Below, in pieces: positions 57,284 through 64,000 of a stretch of 64,000 bases of DNA (position 1 is the stretch's first letter; the number at the start of each line of letters is the position of its first letter). A program made the position numbers and the translations under genes. The stretch comes from Vibrio barjaei (GTDB taxonomy: Bacteria; Pseudomonadota; Gammaproteobacteria; Enterobacterales; Vibrionaceae), in NCBI RefSeq assembly GCF_001639065.2, contig NZ_LQXO02000009.1:124001-188000 (forward strand), given 5' to 3'. Below the pieces are notes generated by a model that saw nothing but the letters and a program-made list of their open reading frames with translations, was not told the DNA's origin and ran no database searches.

Positions 57284-59425
57284 ATGTTCGAAAAACCAGT
57301 TGTTAAGTCGTTCCAATACGGCAACCACACTGTGACGCTAGAAACTGGCGTTATCGCACGTCAAGCTACTGCAGCTGTAATGGTAACAATGGACGATACG
57401 TCAGTATTCGTTTCTGTTGTTGGTAAGAAAGAAGCAGTAGAAGGTCAAGACTTCTTCCCGCTAACAGTAAACTACCAAGAGCGTACTTACGCGGCAGGTA
57501 AAATCCCAGGTGGTTTCTTCAAGCGTGAAGGTCGTCCTTCTGAAGGCGAAACATTGACTGCACGTCTAATCGACCGTCCAATTCGTCCTCTTTTCCCAGA
57601 CGCATTCAAAAACGAAGTTCAGGTAATCGCGACAGTAATGTCTGTAAACCCGAACGTTCAACCAGACATGGTAACAATGATCGGTACTTCAGCTGCTCTT
57701 GCTATCTCTGGTATTCCGTTCAACGGTCCTATCGGTGCAGCACGTGTTGGTCATATTGACGGTCAACTAGTTCTAAACCCAAGCAACACTGAGCTAGAAA
57801 ACTCTAAACTAGACCTAGTAGTTGCAGGTACTGAAGGCGCTGTTCTTATGGTTGAGTCTGAAGCAGACAACCTAACAGAAGAAGAGATGCTATCAGCAGT
57901 GGTTTACGGCCACGACCAACAGCAAGTTGTTATCAAAGCAATCAACGAGTTTGCAGCTGAAGTTGCTACTCCAGCTTGGGACTGGGTTGCTCCAGAAGAG
58001 AACACGACTCTTAACAACCGCATCGCTGAACTAGCAGAAGCTAAGCTTGTTGAAGCGTACCAAATCACTGAAAAGATGGCTCGTTACGATCGCATCCACG
58101 CGATTGCAGCAGAAGTAAATGAAGTACTACTTGCTGAAGATCCAGAAGCGAACACCAAAGAAATCCACACTATTTTCCACGACCTAGAGAAGACGGTTGT
58201 ACGTCGTAGCATCATCGCGGGTAACCCACGTATCGATGGCCGTGAAAAAGACATGGTTCGTGCACTAGACGTGCGCACTGGCGTTCTTCCACGTACTCAC
58301 GGTTCTTCACTGTTCACTCGCGGTGAAACTCAGGCAATCGTAACTGCGACTCTTGGTACGCAGCGTGATGCTCAAATCATTGATGAGCTAACAGGTGAGC
58401 GTAAAGATCACTTCCTACTACACTACAACTTCCCTCCATACTGTGTTGGCGAAACTGGTTTTGTAGGTTCTCCAAAGCGTCGTGAAATCGGTCACGGTAA
58501 ACTGGCTAAGCGCGGTATCGCAGCAGTAATGCCTTCTGTTGAAGAATTCCCATACACAGTACGTGTTGTATCGGAAATCACTGAATCTAACGGTTCATCT
58601 TCAATGGCTTCTGTATGTGGTACGTCTCTAGCACTTATGGATGCTGGTGTTCCAATCAAGTCTTCTGTTGCGGGTATCGCAATGGGTCTAGTTAAAGAAG
58701 GCGACGACTTCGTTGTTCTTTCTGACATCCTGGGTGATGAAGACCACCTAGGTGACATGGACTTTAAGGTGGCAGGTACTAACACTGGTATCACTGCACT
58801 TCAAATGGACATTAAGATCGAAGGTATCACTAAAGAGATCATGCAAATTGCTCTTAACCAAGCGCAAGGTGCACGTAAGCACATCCTATCTGTAATGGAT
58901 GAAGCTATCTCTGGTGCTCGTGAAGATATCTCTGAGTTTGCTCCACGTATCCACACAATGAAGATCAGCGCAGACAAGATCAAAGACGTTATCGGTAAAG
59001 GTGGCGCAGTTATCCGTCAGCTAACTGAAGAAACGGGTACCACTATCGAGATCGAAGATGATGGTACTATCAAGATCGCAGCAACTGACGGTGACCAAGC
59101 TAAAGATGCAATCGCTCGTATCGAAGCGATCACTGCAGAAGTTGAAGTTGGTAAGATCTACACGGGTAAAGTTGCTCGTCTAGCAGACTTCGGTGCATTC
59201 GTAACGGTTCTTCCAGGTAAAGATGGTCTAGTACACATCTCTCAAATCGCTCACGAGCGTGTTGAGAAAGTGACTGACTACCTGAAAGAAGGTCAAGAAG
59301 TTCAAGTTAAAGTGCTTGAAATTGACCGCCAAGGTCGTGTACGTCTAAGCATGAAAGAAGCAATGGAAAAGCCTGAAGCGAAAGCTCCAGCAGCGGATGA
59401 AAATTCAGCGTCTGACGCAGAATAA
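57284..59425 (+). CDS. pnp: Polynucleotide phosphorylase
   Basis: 713 residues. Two RNase PH domains (about 1-140 and 310-540) with [14 protein letters not shown] and the active-site [19 protein letters not shown], then KH (about 555-615, [11 protein letters not shown]) and S1 (about 620-690, [21 protein letters not shown], cited in part). It degrades RNA 3' to 5' with phosphate, in the degradosome. AAAAGGAAA precedes the ATG. It has its own terminator before nlpI. Confidence 0.97.
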   Translation: MFEKPVVKSFQYGNHTVTLETGVIARQATAAVMVTMDDTSVFVSVVGKKEAVEGQDFFPLTVNYQERTYAAGKIPGGFFKREGRPSEGETLTARLIDRPIRPLFPDAFKNEVQVIATVMSVNPNVQPDMVTMIGTSAALAISGIPFNGPIGAARVGHIDGQLVLNPSNTELENSKLDLVVAGTEGAVLMVESEADNLTEEEMLSAVVYGHDQQQVVIKAINEFAAEVATPAWDWVAPEENTTLNNRIAELAEAKLVEAYQITEKMARYDRIHAIAAEVNEVLLAEDPEANTKEIHTIFHDLEKTVVRRSIIAGNPRIDGREKDMVRALDVRTGVLPRTHGSSLFTRGETQAIVTATLGTQRDAQIIDELTGERKDHFLLHYNFPPYCVGETGFVGSPKRREIGHGKLAKRGIAAVMPSVEEFPYTVRVVSEITESNGSSSMASVCGTSLALMDAGVPIKSSVAGIAMGLVKEGDDFVVLSDILGDEDHLGDMDFKVAGTNTGITALQMDIKIEGITKEIMQIALNQAQGARKHILSVMDEAISGAREDISEFAPRIHTMKISADKIKDVIGKGGAVIRQLTEETGTTIEIEDDGTIKIAATDGDQAKDAIARIEAITAEVEVGKIYTGKVARLADFGAFVTVLPGKDGLVHISQIAHERVEKVTDYLKEGQEVQVKVLEIDRQGRVRLSMKEAMEKPEAKAPAADENSASDAE

Positions 59426-59464
59426 TTCGCTTTTCTAGACCATTACGTTAAAAAGCGTGCTATA

Positions 59465-59490
59465 AAGAGGGGGCAATAGCCCCCTTTTTT
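59465..59490 (+). terminator. Terminator of pnp
   Basis: GGGGGC-AATA-GCCCCC followed by six T. Confidence 0.9.
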
Positions 59491-59601
59491 AATGCGCGAA
59501 GGATAATTCCCGCTACTACGCATTACGCTGTGCAACTATAACGATACTTTAAATGTTGCCAATAATAGCGACGCCATAGTGGGTACAAGGAGAATGATAT
59601 A

Positions 59602-60537
59602 GTGAAGTTGTTTCGAATCTTAGGATTAAGCTTAGTGGTGGCAGTGACTGGTTGTGCTACCAACTCGTCAACACAAGATGAACAATGGTTGAACCCACCA
59701 ATGGCTGTGCCATTACAGGCAAATGTTCAATACGAAGTTCAAGTCGCCCGATTGACACAGCTTCTGCAGCGCAGTGACCTTGAGAATGACGTCAGAGCAA
59801 AAATGCACTTCGAGCGAGGCTCCTATTACAACAGTCTCGGATTACGTGACTTGGCTCAGTTAGACTTCAATCAGTCATTACAACTTAACCCTGCGCAACC
59901 TGTCGTTTTTAACCAAGTGGGGCAGTACTTTACCCAAATTGGCGATTTTGACTCTGCGTATGAAGCCTTCGATTCGAGTTTAGAGCTTGACCCTTCAAAC
60001 TCTTATGCGTTAAGAAACCGTTCTATTGCGCTTTACTATGGTGATCGTATCCCATTAGCGATTGAGGGTATGACGCGTTATTACCAAGAGAACCCTGCCG
60101 ATCCGTATCGTGCACTTTGGCTCTACATCATTTCTCGTGAGGCAGGTCCACTGGATGCAGCTATTGCACTAGAGAAGCGCTACCAAGCACGTAATAATGA
60201 TTGGGGCTGGATTCTAGTTGCGCTGATGTTAGATAAAGTTTCTGAAGAGCAGGCGTTTAAAGCGATTCTTACCAGCAGCAGAGACAATAACGTGTTGGCG
60301 GAAAGACTCACCGAGGTCTATTTCTACTTAGCGAAGCGTCATCAAATTGACGGCAATTATCCAGCAGCAGTTTCTCTTTATAAACTGGCCATCGCCCAGA
60401 ATGTCTACGATTATGCCGAGCATAAGTACGCATTTCTTGAGTTAACAAAAATCTTTGAAATTGTGAGAGCACAGCAAGCGGAGCAGGCGAAGCAAGAAGC
60501 TAAGCAAGCAGAAGCGAGTGCCACTGAATCACAGTAA
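59602..60537 (+). CDS. nlpI: Lipoprotein NlpI with TPR repeats
   Basis: 311 residues. The signal peptide ends in the lipobox VTGC (Cys19), followed by ATNSSTQ. TPR-type repeats run from about residue 60, with NQVGQYFTQIGDFDSAYEAF and SLELDPSNSYALRNRSIALY typical of NlpI. It is an outer-membrane lipoprotein adaptor that scaffolds peptidoglycan hydrolases and the Prc protease in E. coli. It starts with GTG and follows pnp as in enterobacteria. The tail is rich in Lys, Gln, Glu and Ala. Confidence 0.94.
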   Translation: MKLFRILGLSLVVAVTGCATNSSTQDEQWLNPPMAVPLQANVQYEVQVARLTQLLQRSDLENDVRAKMHFERGSYYNSLGLRDLAQLDFNQSLQLNPAQPVVFNQVGQYFTQIGDFDSAYEAFDSSLELDPSNSYALRNRSIALYYGDRIPLAIEGMTRYYQENPADPYRALWLYIISREAGPLDAAIALEKRYQARNNDWGWILVALMLDKVSEEQAFKAILTSSRDNNVLAERLTEVYFYLAKRHQIDGNYPAAVSLYKLAIAQNVYDYAEHKYAFLELTKIFEIVRAQQAEQAKQEAKQAEASATESQ

Positions 60538-60565
60538 TGTGAACTTCTCATCATCATTACCATTA

Positions 60566-60595
60566 AAACACTAGCTTAGCGCTGGTGTTTTTTTT
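60566..60595 (+). terminator. Terminator of nlpI
   Basis: AACACTAGC and GCTGGTGTT (one wobble) with a 5-base loop, then a run of T. Confidence 0.82.
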
Positions 60596-60627
60596 ATGAA
60601 TTGACTCCAGTTCTAATTTGGCTAAAC

Positions 60628-60650
60628 TAGTTAGCTAGGCTAATTAATAG
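60628..60650 (+). promoter_or_regulatory. Probable MarR operator 1, overlapping the marR-type promoter
   Basis: The 23-base element beginning TAGTTAGCTA shares 17 of 23 bases with the one upstream of the MATE gene. A promoter-like TTGACT (60601), 16 bases, TAAACT (60623) ends at the operator, so a bound repressor would block it. Autoregulation is inferred. Confidence 0.6.
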
Positions 60651-60659
60651 TTAATATGA

Positions 60660-61070
60660 ATGACTATAGAAACTAATTTAGAGAAGATGGAGCGGCTGAC
60701 GTCGAAAGTATGGCGTAGTTACAGCAAAGAAGATCCGCTAGGACACTTGAGCTTCAATGAATACGATTATTTAAAGGCAATACAATCCTCAGCAGAGCCG
60801 ATTCGATTAACCGATTTGGCAAAAGAGTTAGAGGTATCCAAACCTTCGGCAACCAATATGGTTAAGAGACTTGAGCGTAAAGGTTTGGTGAAGCGATTGC
60901 CATGTATCGAAGACGCGCGTTCAAAGCGAGTTACCTTGACTGAGAGGTCACGATTACCGCTAATGTCGGAAGCTGAGATATACAGTGTGGTAGCAGATAA
61001 ACTACGAGCACATTTAGATGATAAAGAATTTGCAATGCTTGACACGCTATTGACCAAAGCACTGAGATAA
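60660..61070 (+). CDS. MarR-family transcriptional regulator
   Basis: 136 residues with a MarR winged helix: LTDLAKELEVSKPSATNMVKRL as recognition helix region and the beta wing ARSKRVTLTERS. No Shine-Dalgarno site is visible before ATG 60660, and the predicted transcript start is close, so it may be poorly translated or nearly leaderless. It is followed by a MATE pump after 46 bases that contain a copy of the same operator; repression of the pump is likely. Confidence 0.88.
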   Translation: MTIETNLEKMERLTSKVWRSYSKEDPLGHLSFNEYDYLKAIQSSAEPIRLTDLAKELEVSKPSATNMVKRLERKGLVKRLPCIEDARSKRVTLTERSRLPLMSEAEIYSVVADKLRAHLDDKEFAMLDTLLTKALR

Positions 61071-61083
61071 AAATTTAAGGATT

Positions 61084-61106
61084 TAGTTAGCTAAGATAAC
61101 TAACTA
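61084..61106 (+). promoter_or_regulatory. Probable MarR operator 2, upstream of the MATE gene
   Basis: TAGTTAG and CTAACTA, a 7-bp inverted repeat with a 9-base spacer, matches operator 1 at 17 of 23 positions. It ends 10 bases before the MATE start. Confidence 0.65.
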
Positions 61107-61116
61107 TTTTGATAAT

Positions 61117-62457
61117 ATGACTGAGAAATCAATCTATAAACAATTCTGGCGCTATGCCATTCCGACCGTTGCGGCCATGTTGGTTAATGGTCTTTACCAA
61201 GTGGTCGATGGCATCTTCATTGGACAGTATATGGGAGGGGATGGCCTAGCCGGCATTAACCTCGCGTGGCCAATAATCGGTACGATTCTTGGCCTAGGTA
61301 TGATGATCGGTGTAGGTACGGGCGCGCTAGCCTCTATCAAGCAAGGTGAAGGGGATTTTTCTGCCGCAAAAAGTGCATTGGCAACAGGGGTAATTGCGCT
61401 TGTGGCCTTAAGCCCTATTATTGCTGTGATTTTGTGGCAATACTCAGGGGTATTTCTAAGTATTCAAGGTGCAGAAGGGCGAGTACATGATCTGGCTATG
61501 CAGTACTTGGATATCTTGATTATTGGTAGTGTGTTTACGCTGGGCTCGATAGCAGTGCCATTTTTGCTACGTAATGATGATAGTCCTAACACCGCCACTA
61601 TGTTGATGGTGTTAGGTGCCATTATTAATATTGCCTTGGACTATTGGTTTATCGCTGTTCTTGATTGGGAGTTGCGTGGTGCCGCGTTAGCGACAGCGAT
61701 TGCTCAAGCGGTAGTGACACTGCTAGGTTTTGCCTACTTCTTTTCAGATAGAGCTAAGATGCGCTTAACGGTAGGCGATCTTAAGTTCCAATTTAGTTTG
61801 CTGCCATCAATCATCTCTATTGGTCTGGCGAGTTTCTTCATGTATGCCTATGGCTCGTTTATGGTCGCTCTACACAATGGACTGTTTGCTGATTATGGTT
61901 CGGTTACCTTAGTGGGGGCCTATGCGATATTGGGTTATATCGTCGCGTTTTACTATCTTGTGGCAGAGGGATTGGCAAATGCTATGCAGCCATTACTGAG
62001 CTATAACTATGGCGCGAGAAGACAAGATAATATGCGCAAGCTATTTAATATTGCGACTTTGAGTGCGGTATTAGGTGGTGCTATTTTTGTCACTGTGTTA
62101 AACCTGTTCCCATATCAAACGGTATCAATCTTTAACTCAAGTGAGCCATTGTTGATTGAGCACACCGTAAACGGGATTCGTCTCCACTTATTCTCAATGT
62201 TCTTAGATGGCTTTATTGTGGTGGCTGCCGCGTACTATCAAGCGATCAGTCATAGCCGCAAAGCGTTATTCGTGACGCTAGGCAATATGTTGGTTCAGTT
62301 GCCATTCTTGTACATTATGCCCAAGCTATGGGGTGTGGATGGTATCTGGGTGGCGTACCCACTTTCCAACATCGCGATCAGTTTGGTAGTCGGTGTTATG
62401 ATATGGCGTGACATTAGTAAGCTTGATAGAACGGCTTTAAAGCCGGTCACTGCCTAA
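61117..62457 (+). CDS. MATE-family efflux transporter
   Basis: 446 residues, twelve hydrophobic helices in two homologous halves; the opening FWRYAIPTVAAMLVNGLYQ followed by VVDGIFIG, plus PLLSYNYGARR, are characteristic of the VMR/MepA-like branch. These pumps use Na+ or H+ to expel cationic drugs. No ribosome-binding site is visible. Preceded by a MarR-type regulator and an operator between the two, so it is probably an inducible efflux unit. Substrate unknown. Confidence 0.9.
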   Translation: MTEKSIYKQFWRYAIPTVAAMLVNGLYQVVDGIFIGQYMGGDGLAGINLAWPIIGTILGLGMMIGVGTGALASIKQGEGDFSAAKSALATGVIALVALSPIIAVILWQYSGVFLSIQGAEGRVHDLAMQYLDILIIGSVFTLGSIAVPFLLRNDDSPNTATMLMVLGAIINIALDYWFIAVLDWELRGAALATAIAQAVVTLLGFAYFFSDRAKMRLTVGDLKFQFSLLPSIISIGLASFFMYAYGSFMVALHNGLFADYGSVTLVGAYAILGYIVAFYYLVAEGLANAMQPLLSYNYGARRQDNMRKLFNIATLSAVLGGAIFVTVLNLFPYQTVSIFNSSEPLLIEHTVNGIRLHLFSMFLDGFIVVAAAYYQAISHSRKALFVTLGNMLVQLPFLYIMPKLWGVDGIWVAYPLSNIAISLVVGVMIWRDISKLDRTALKPVTA

Positions 62458-62458
62458 C

Positions 62459-62492
62459 AAAAAGACCTCGCGTATCGGTGAGGTCTTTTTCA
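62459..62492. terminator. Terminator between the MATE gene and ubiV
   Basis: AAAAAGACCTC and GAGGTCTTTTT (11 bp) around a 10-base loop between convergent genes. Confidence 0.9.
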
Positions 62493-62506
62493 TTTCGAGT
62501 CTGAGA

Positions 62507-63385
62507 TTAAATCTGCTTGATATCGAGCCCGGCGATTTGATGCCAGTAGCCGTTACATTGCCTATCCAATATTTTTGCTGGTTGTGAGCCATCTTCGTTC
62601 GCTTTAAATCGATCAACTTCGGCGAAGGTATCCAACCCTAGTGGGCTCAGCCTTACCACATCTACCAAACCTTGCATAGATTTCAGGTCATTGATCAAGT
62701 TGTATTGGTAACCAGATTGAGTCTGAATACCATTGAGGTTAAAGACCGACTGACCTTCTTGGCTCTCCACTTGAAGACCTGTTGGATACTTGATGCAGCA
62801 AGTTTCGCAATCGTCTTTTGCTCGGTTCTCTGCGCGAGCAGTAAAGCAGCGTGCGGAGTAGGCTAGCGGTAGATAACCGTGACTAAAGACTTCTACCTCA
62901 AATTGATCGCGGATACCAATACTGTCGGCTTGATCTAGAGCGTTGCTTAGCCATTCACGTGATAACTCAACAGGCATACACCAGCGAATCATGCCTTGTT
63001 TGACGAATAGCTTCAGTGTGTGGGCATTGTAGGTATTAACGGCAGGACCCACAACAAATGGAACTTTGTGTTCACTTGCTAGTTGAATCGCTGAGACATC
63101 ATTGGCTTCGATAGCAAAGTCACCATTATCGATGTACTTTTTCATGATGTTAACTTCGCTTGGTGCTTCTAGCAGTGCCATCGTTGACAGAACGACCTGC
63201 TTGCCTGCTAGATTTAGCTCCTTAGCGACATCTAACCAGTGTGTTGGTTTCATCTCTCTGCGTTTTGAGCAAACGGTTTCTCCAAGATACACGATATCTG
63301 CGGAGCTCGATTTAGCTTGCTCATAGAAACTTTCAACGTCTTGCTTTGGCCAAAAGTACAGTAATGGGCCTAATGCGTATTTCAT
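62507..63385 (-). CDS. ubiV: O2-independent ubiquinone hydroxylation protein UbiV
   Basis: 292 residues, U32 family, starting MKYALGPLLYFWPKQDVESF. The four 4Fe-4S cysteines of UbiV are all here: Cys39 in LGETVCSKRRE and a CX12CXXXC group (SARC...DDCETCC). With UbiU and UbiT it makes ubiquinone without oxygen, using prephenate in E. coli. The ATG at 63385 follows AGGAG; the ORF is open for 22 codons upstream, into ubiU. It lies 10 bases after ubiU, so one operon. Confidence 0.93.
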   Translation of the reverse strand: MKYALGPLLYFWPKQDVESFYEQAKSSSADIVYLGETVCSKRREMKPTHWLDVAKELNLAGKQVVLSTMALLEAPSEVNIMKKYIDNGDFAIEANDVSAIQLASEHKVPFVVGPAVNTYNAHTLKLFVKQGMIRWCMPVELSREWLSNALDQADSIGIRDQFEVEVFSHGYLPLAYSARCFTARAENRAKDDCETCCIKYPTGLQVESQEGQSVFNLNGIQTQSGYQYNLINDLKSMQGLVDVVRLSPLGLDTFAEVDRFKANEDGSQPAKILDRQCNGYWHQIAGLDIKQI

Positions 63386-63395
63386 AAGTTGCTCC

Positions 63396-64000
63396 TTACT
63401 GCCATTTTCTATGGTAGGCACCCAATGTGGTTTGGGTTCCCTCAGAGACATTTGCCAAGGCTTGATCCCAGGTTGGTTTCACTTGATAGTTCTCAGGGTT
63501 ACGTTGATATGCATCGATGGCTTCACGCCAGGTTCGAGTGACTTGCTCAACGTAAGCTGGACTGCGCTGACGTCCTTCAATTTTCACCGACGCGACATTA
63601 GCGGCGAACAGTTCAGGAAGCATAGACAAAGTGTTCAAACTGGTTGGTTCTTCAAGCGCATGGTAGCGCTTACGCTCTCCTTCTATTTCGGCTTCAAAGC
63701 GGCCTTTACAGAGTGTTGGATAGCCAGCATTTTCGCCCTTAGCGTAACGATCGATAAGAATGTCGTTGAGACGAGATTCTAACCCTTGCTCTGTTTCTTG
63801 CCAGCGCACGTATTTCGCTGGAGAACATGCGCCAACCGTATTAGGTGATTCACCAGTCAAGTACGACGATAAATAGCAGCGCCCTTCAGACATGATACAA
63901 AGACTGCCGAACGCGAAGACTTCAAGTTCGACATCAGAGGTAATGTTTCTAGACAGTTGCTTTACCTGATGAATAGATAGCACTCGAGGCAATACAACAC
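63396..64000 (-). CDS. ubiU: O2-independent ubiquinone hydroxylation protein UbiU, C-terminal part
   Basis: The last 201 residues of a U32-family protein, cut by the window edge. The block FAFGSLCIMSEGRCYLSSY, then NTVGACSP and YPTLCKGR, supplies the four cluster cysteines of UbiU, and SVKIEGRQRSPAYVEQVT and GTQTTLGAYHRKWQ end the protein as in E. coli YhbU. It acts as a complex with UbiV. The first in-frame ATG in the window (63992) is internal. Confidence 0.92.
   Translation of the reverse strand, partial: VVLPRVLSIHQVKQLSRNITSDVELEVFAFGSLCIMSEGRCYLSSYLTGESPNTVGACSPAKYVRWQETEQGLESRLNDILIDRYAKGENAGYPTLCKGRFEAEIEGERKRYHALEEPTSLNTLSMLPELFAANVASVKIEGRQRSPAYVEQVTRTWREAIDAYQRNPENYQVKPTWDQALANVSEGTQTTLGAYHRKWQ

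Overview
The window is ordinary core chromosome of a gammaproteobacterium, almost certainly a Vibrio. It carries a VpsR homologue directly after lysS, the nptA-nhaR-hlyU-rpsT-murJ-ribF-ileS-lspA-fkpB-ispH block that I recall from V. cholerae chromosome 1 (vpsR VC0665, nptA VC0676, hlyU VC0678), and enterobacterial-type orders such as fldB/xerD-dsbC-recJ-prfB-lysS and greA-(yhbY)-rlmE-ftsH-folP-glmM-secG-leuU-metY-rimP-nusA-infB-rbfA-truB-rpsO-pnp-nlpI. I cannot name the species. I see no insertion sequence, prophage, integron, CRISPR array or rRNA operon.

Layout. 1-2554: a TonB-dependent siderophore receptor (cut by the window edge) with a Fur-like site, an AraC-type regulator and a DUF3545 microprotein, all on the minus strand. 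3260-9924: Na+/alanine symporter, yaaA, srmB, trmN, brnQ and fldB. 10081-17887: xerD, a DsbC with a lipobox, recJ, prfB with the intact programmed +1 frameshift, lysS and vpsR. 18237-18728: two tiny ORFs (41 aa and an 83-aa DUF1127-like protein) separated by a structured spacer. 18781-26877: tas, a DUF6482-like gene, mutH, a 628-bp gap rich in DnaA boxes (candidate DARS2), rppH-ptsP, a TauE/SafE permease, lgt and thyA. 26921-32215: an SDR, a glycine-zipper protein, a Slp-type lipoprotein, nptA, nhaR, hlyU and rpsT. 32474-41367: murJ, ribF, ileS, lspA, fkpB, ispH and a CBS-less MgtE-type transporter behind a leader-peptide/hairpin region. 41399-60537: dacB, then the greA-to-nlpI genes of RNA and protein synthesis with two tRNAs. 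60628-64000: a MarR regulator and MATE pump sharing an operator, then the O2-independent ubiquinone genes ubiV and ubiU (ubiU cut by the edge).

How the genes work together. Most are housekeeping: transcription elongation (greA, nusA), translation (prfB, lysS, ileS, infB, rimP, rbfA, rpsO, rpsT, metY, leuU), RNA decay and modification (pnp, rppH, srmB, trmN, rlmE, truB), envelope maturation (lgt, lspA, murJ, dacB, glmM, secG, nlpI, dsbC), one-carbon metabolism (thyA, folP) and DNA maintenance (xerD, recJ, mutH). Regulators of biofilm matrix (VpsR) and virulence (HlyU) are embedded in this core. The least explained parts are non-coding or very short: the leader of the MgtE-like gene, the mutH-rppH DnaA-box cluster, and the two-microprotein unit.
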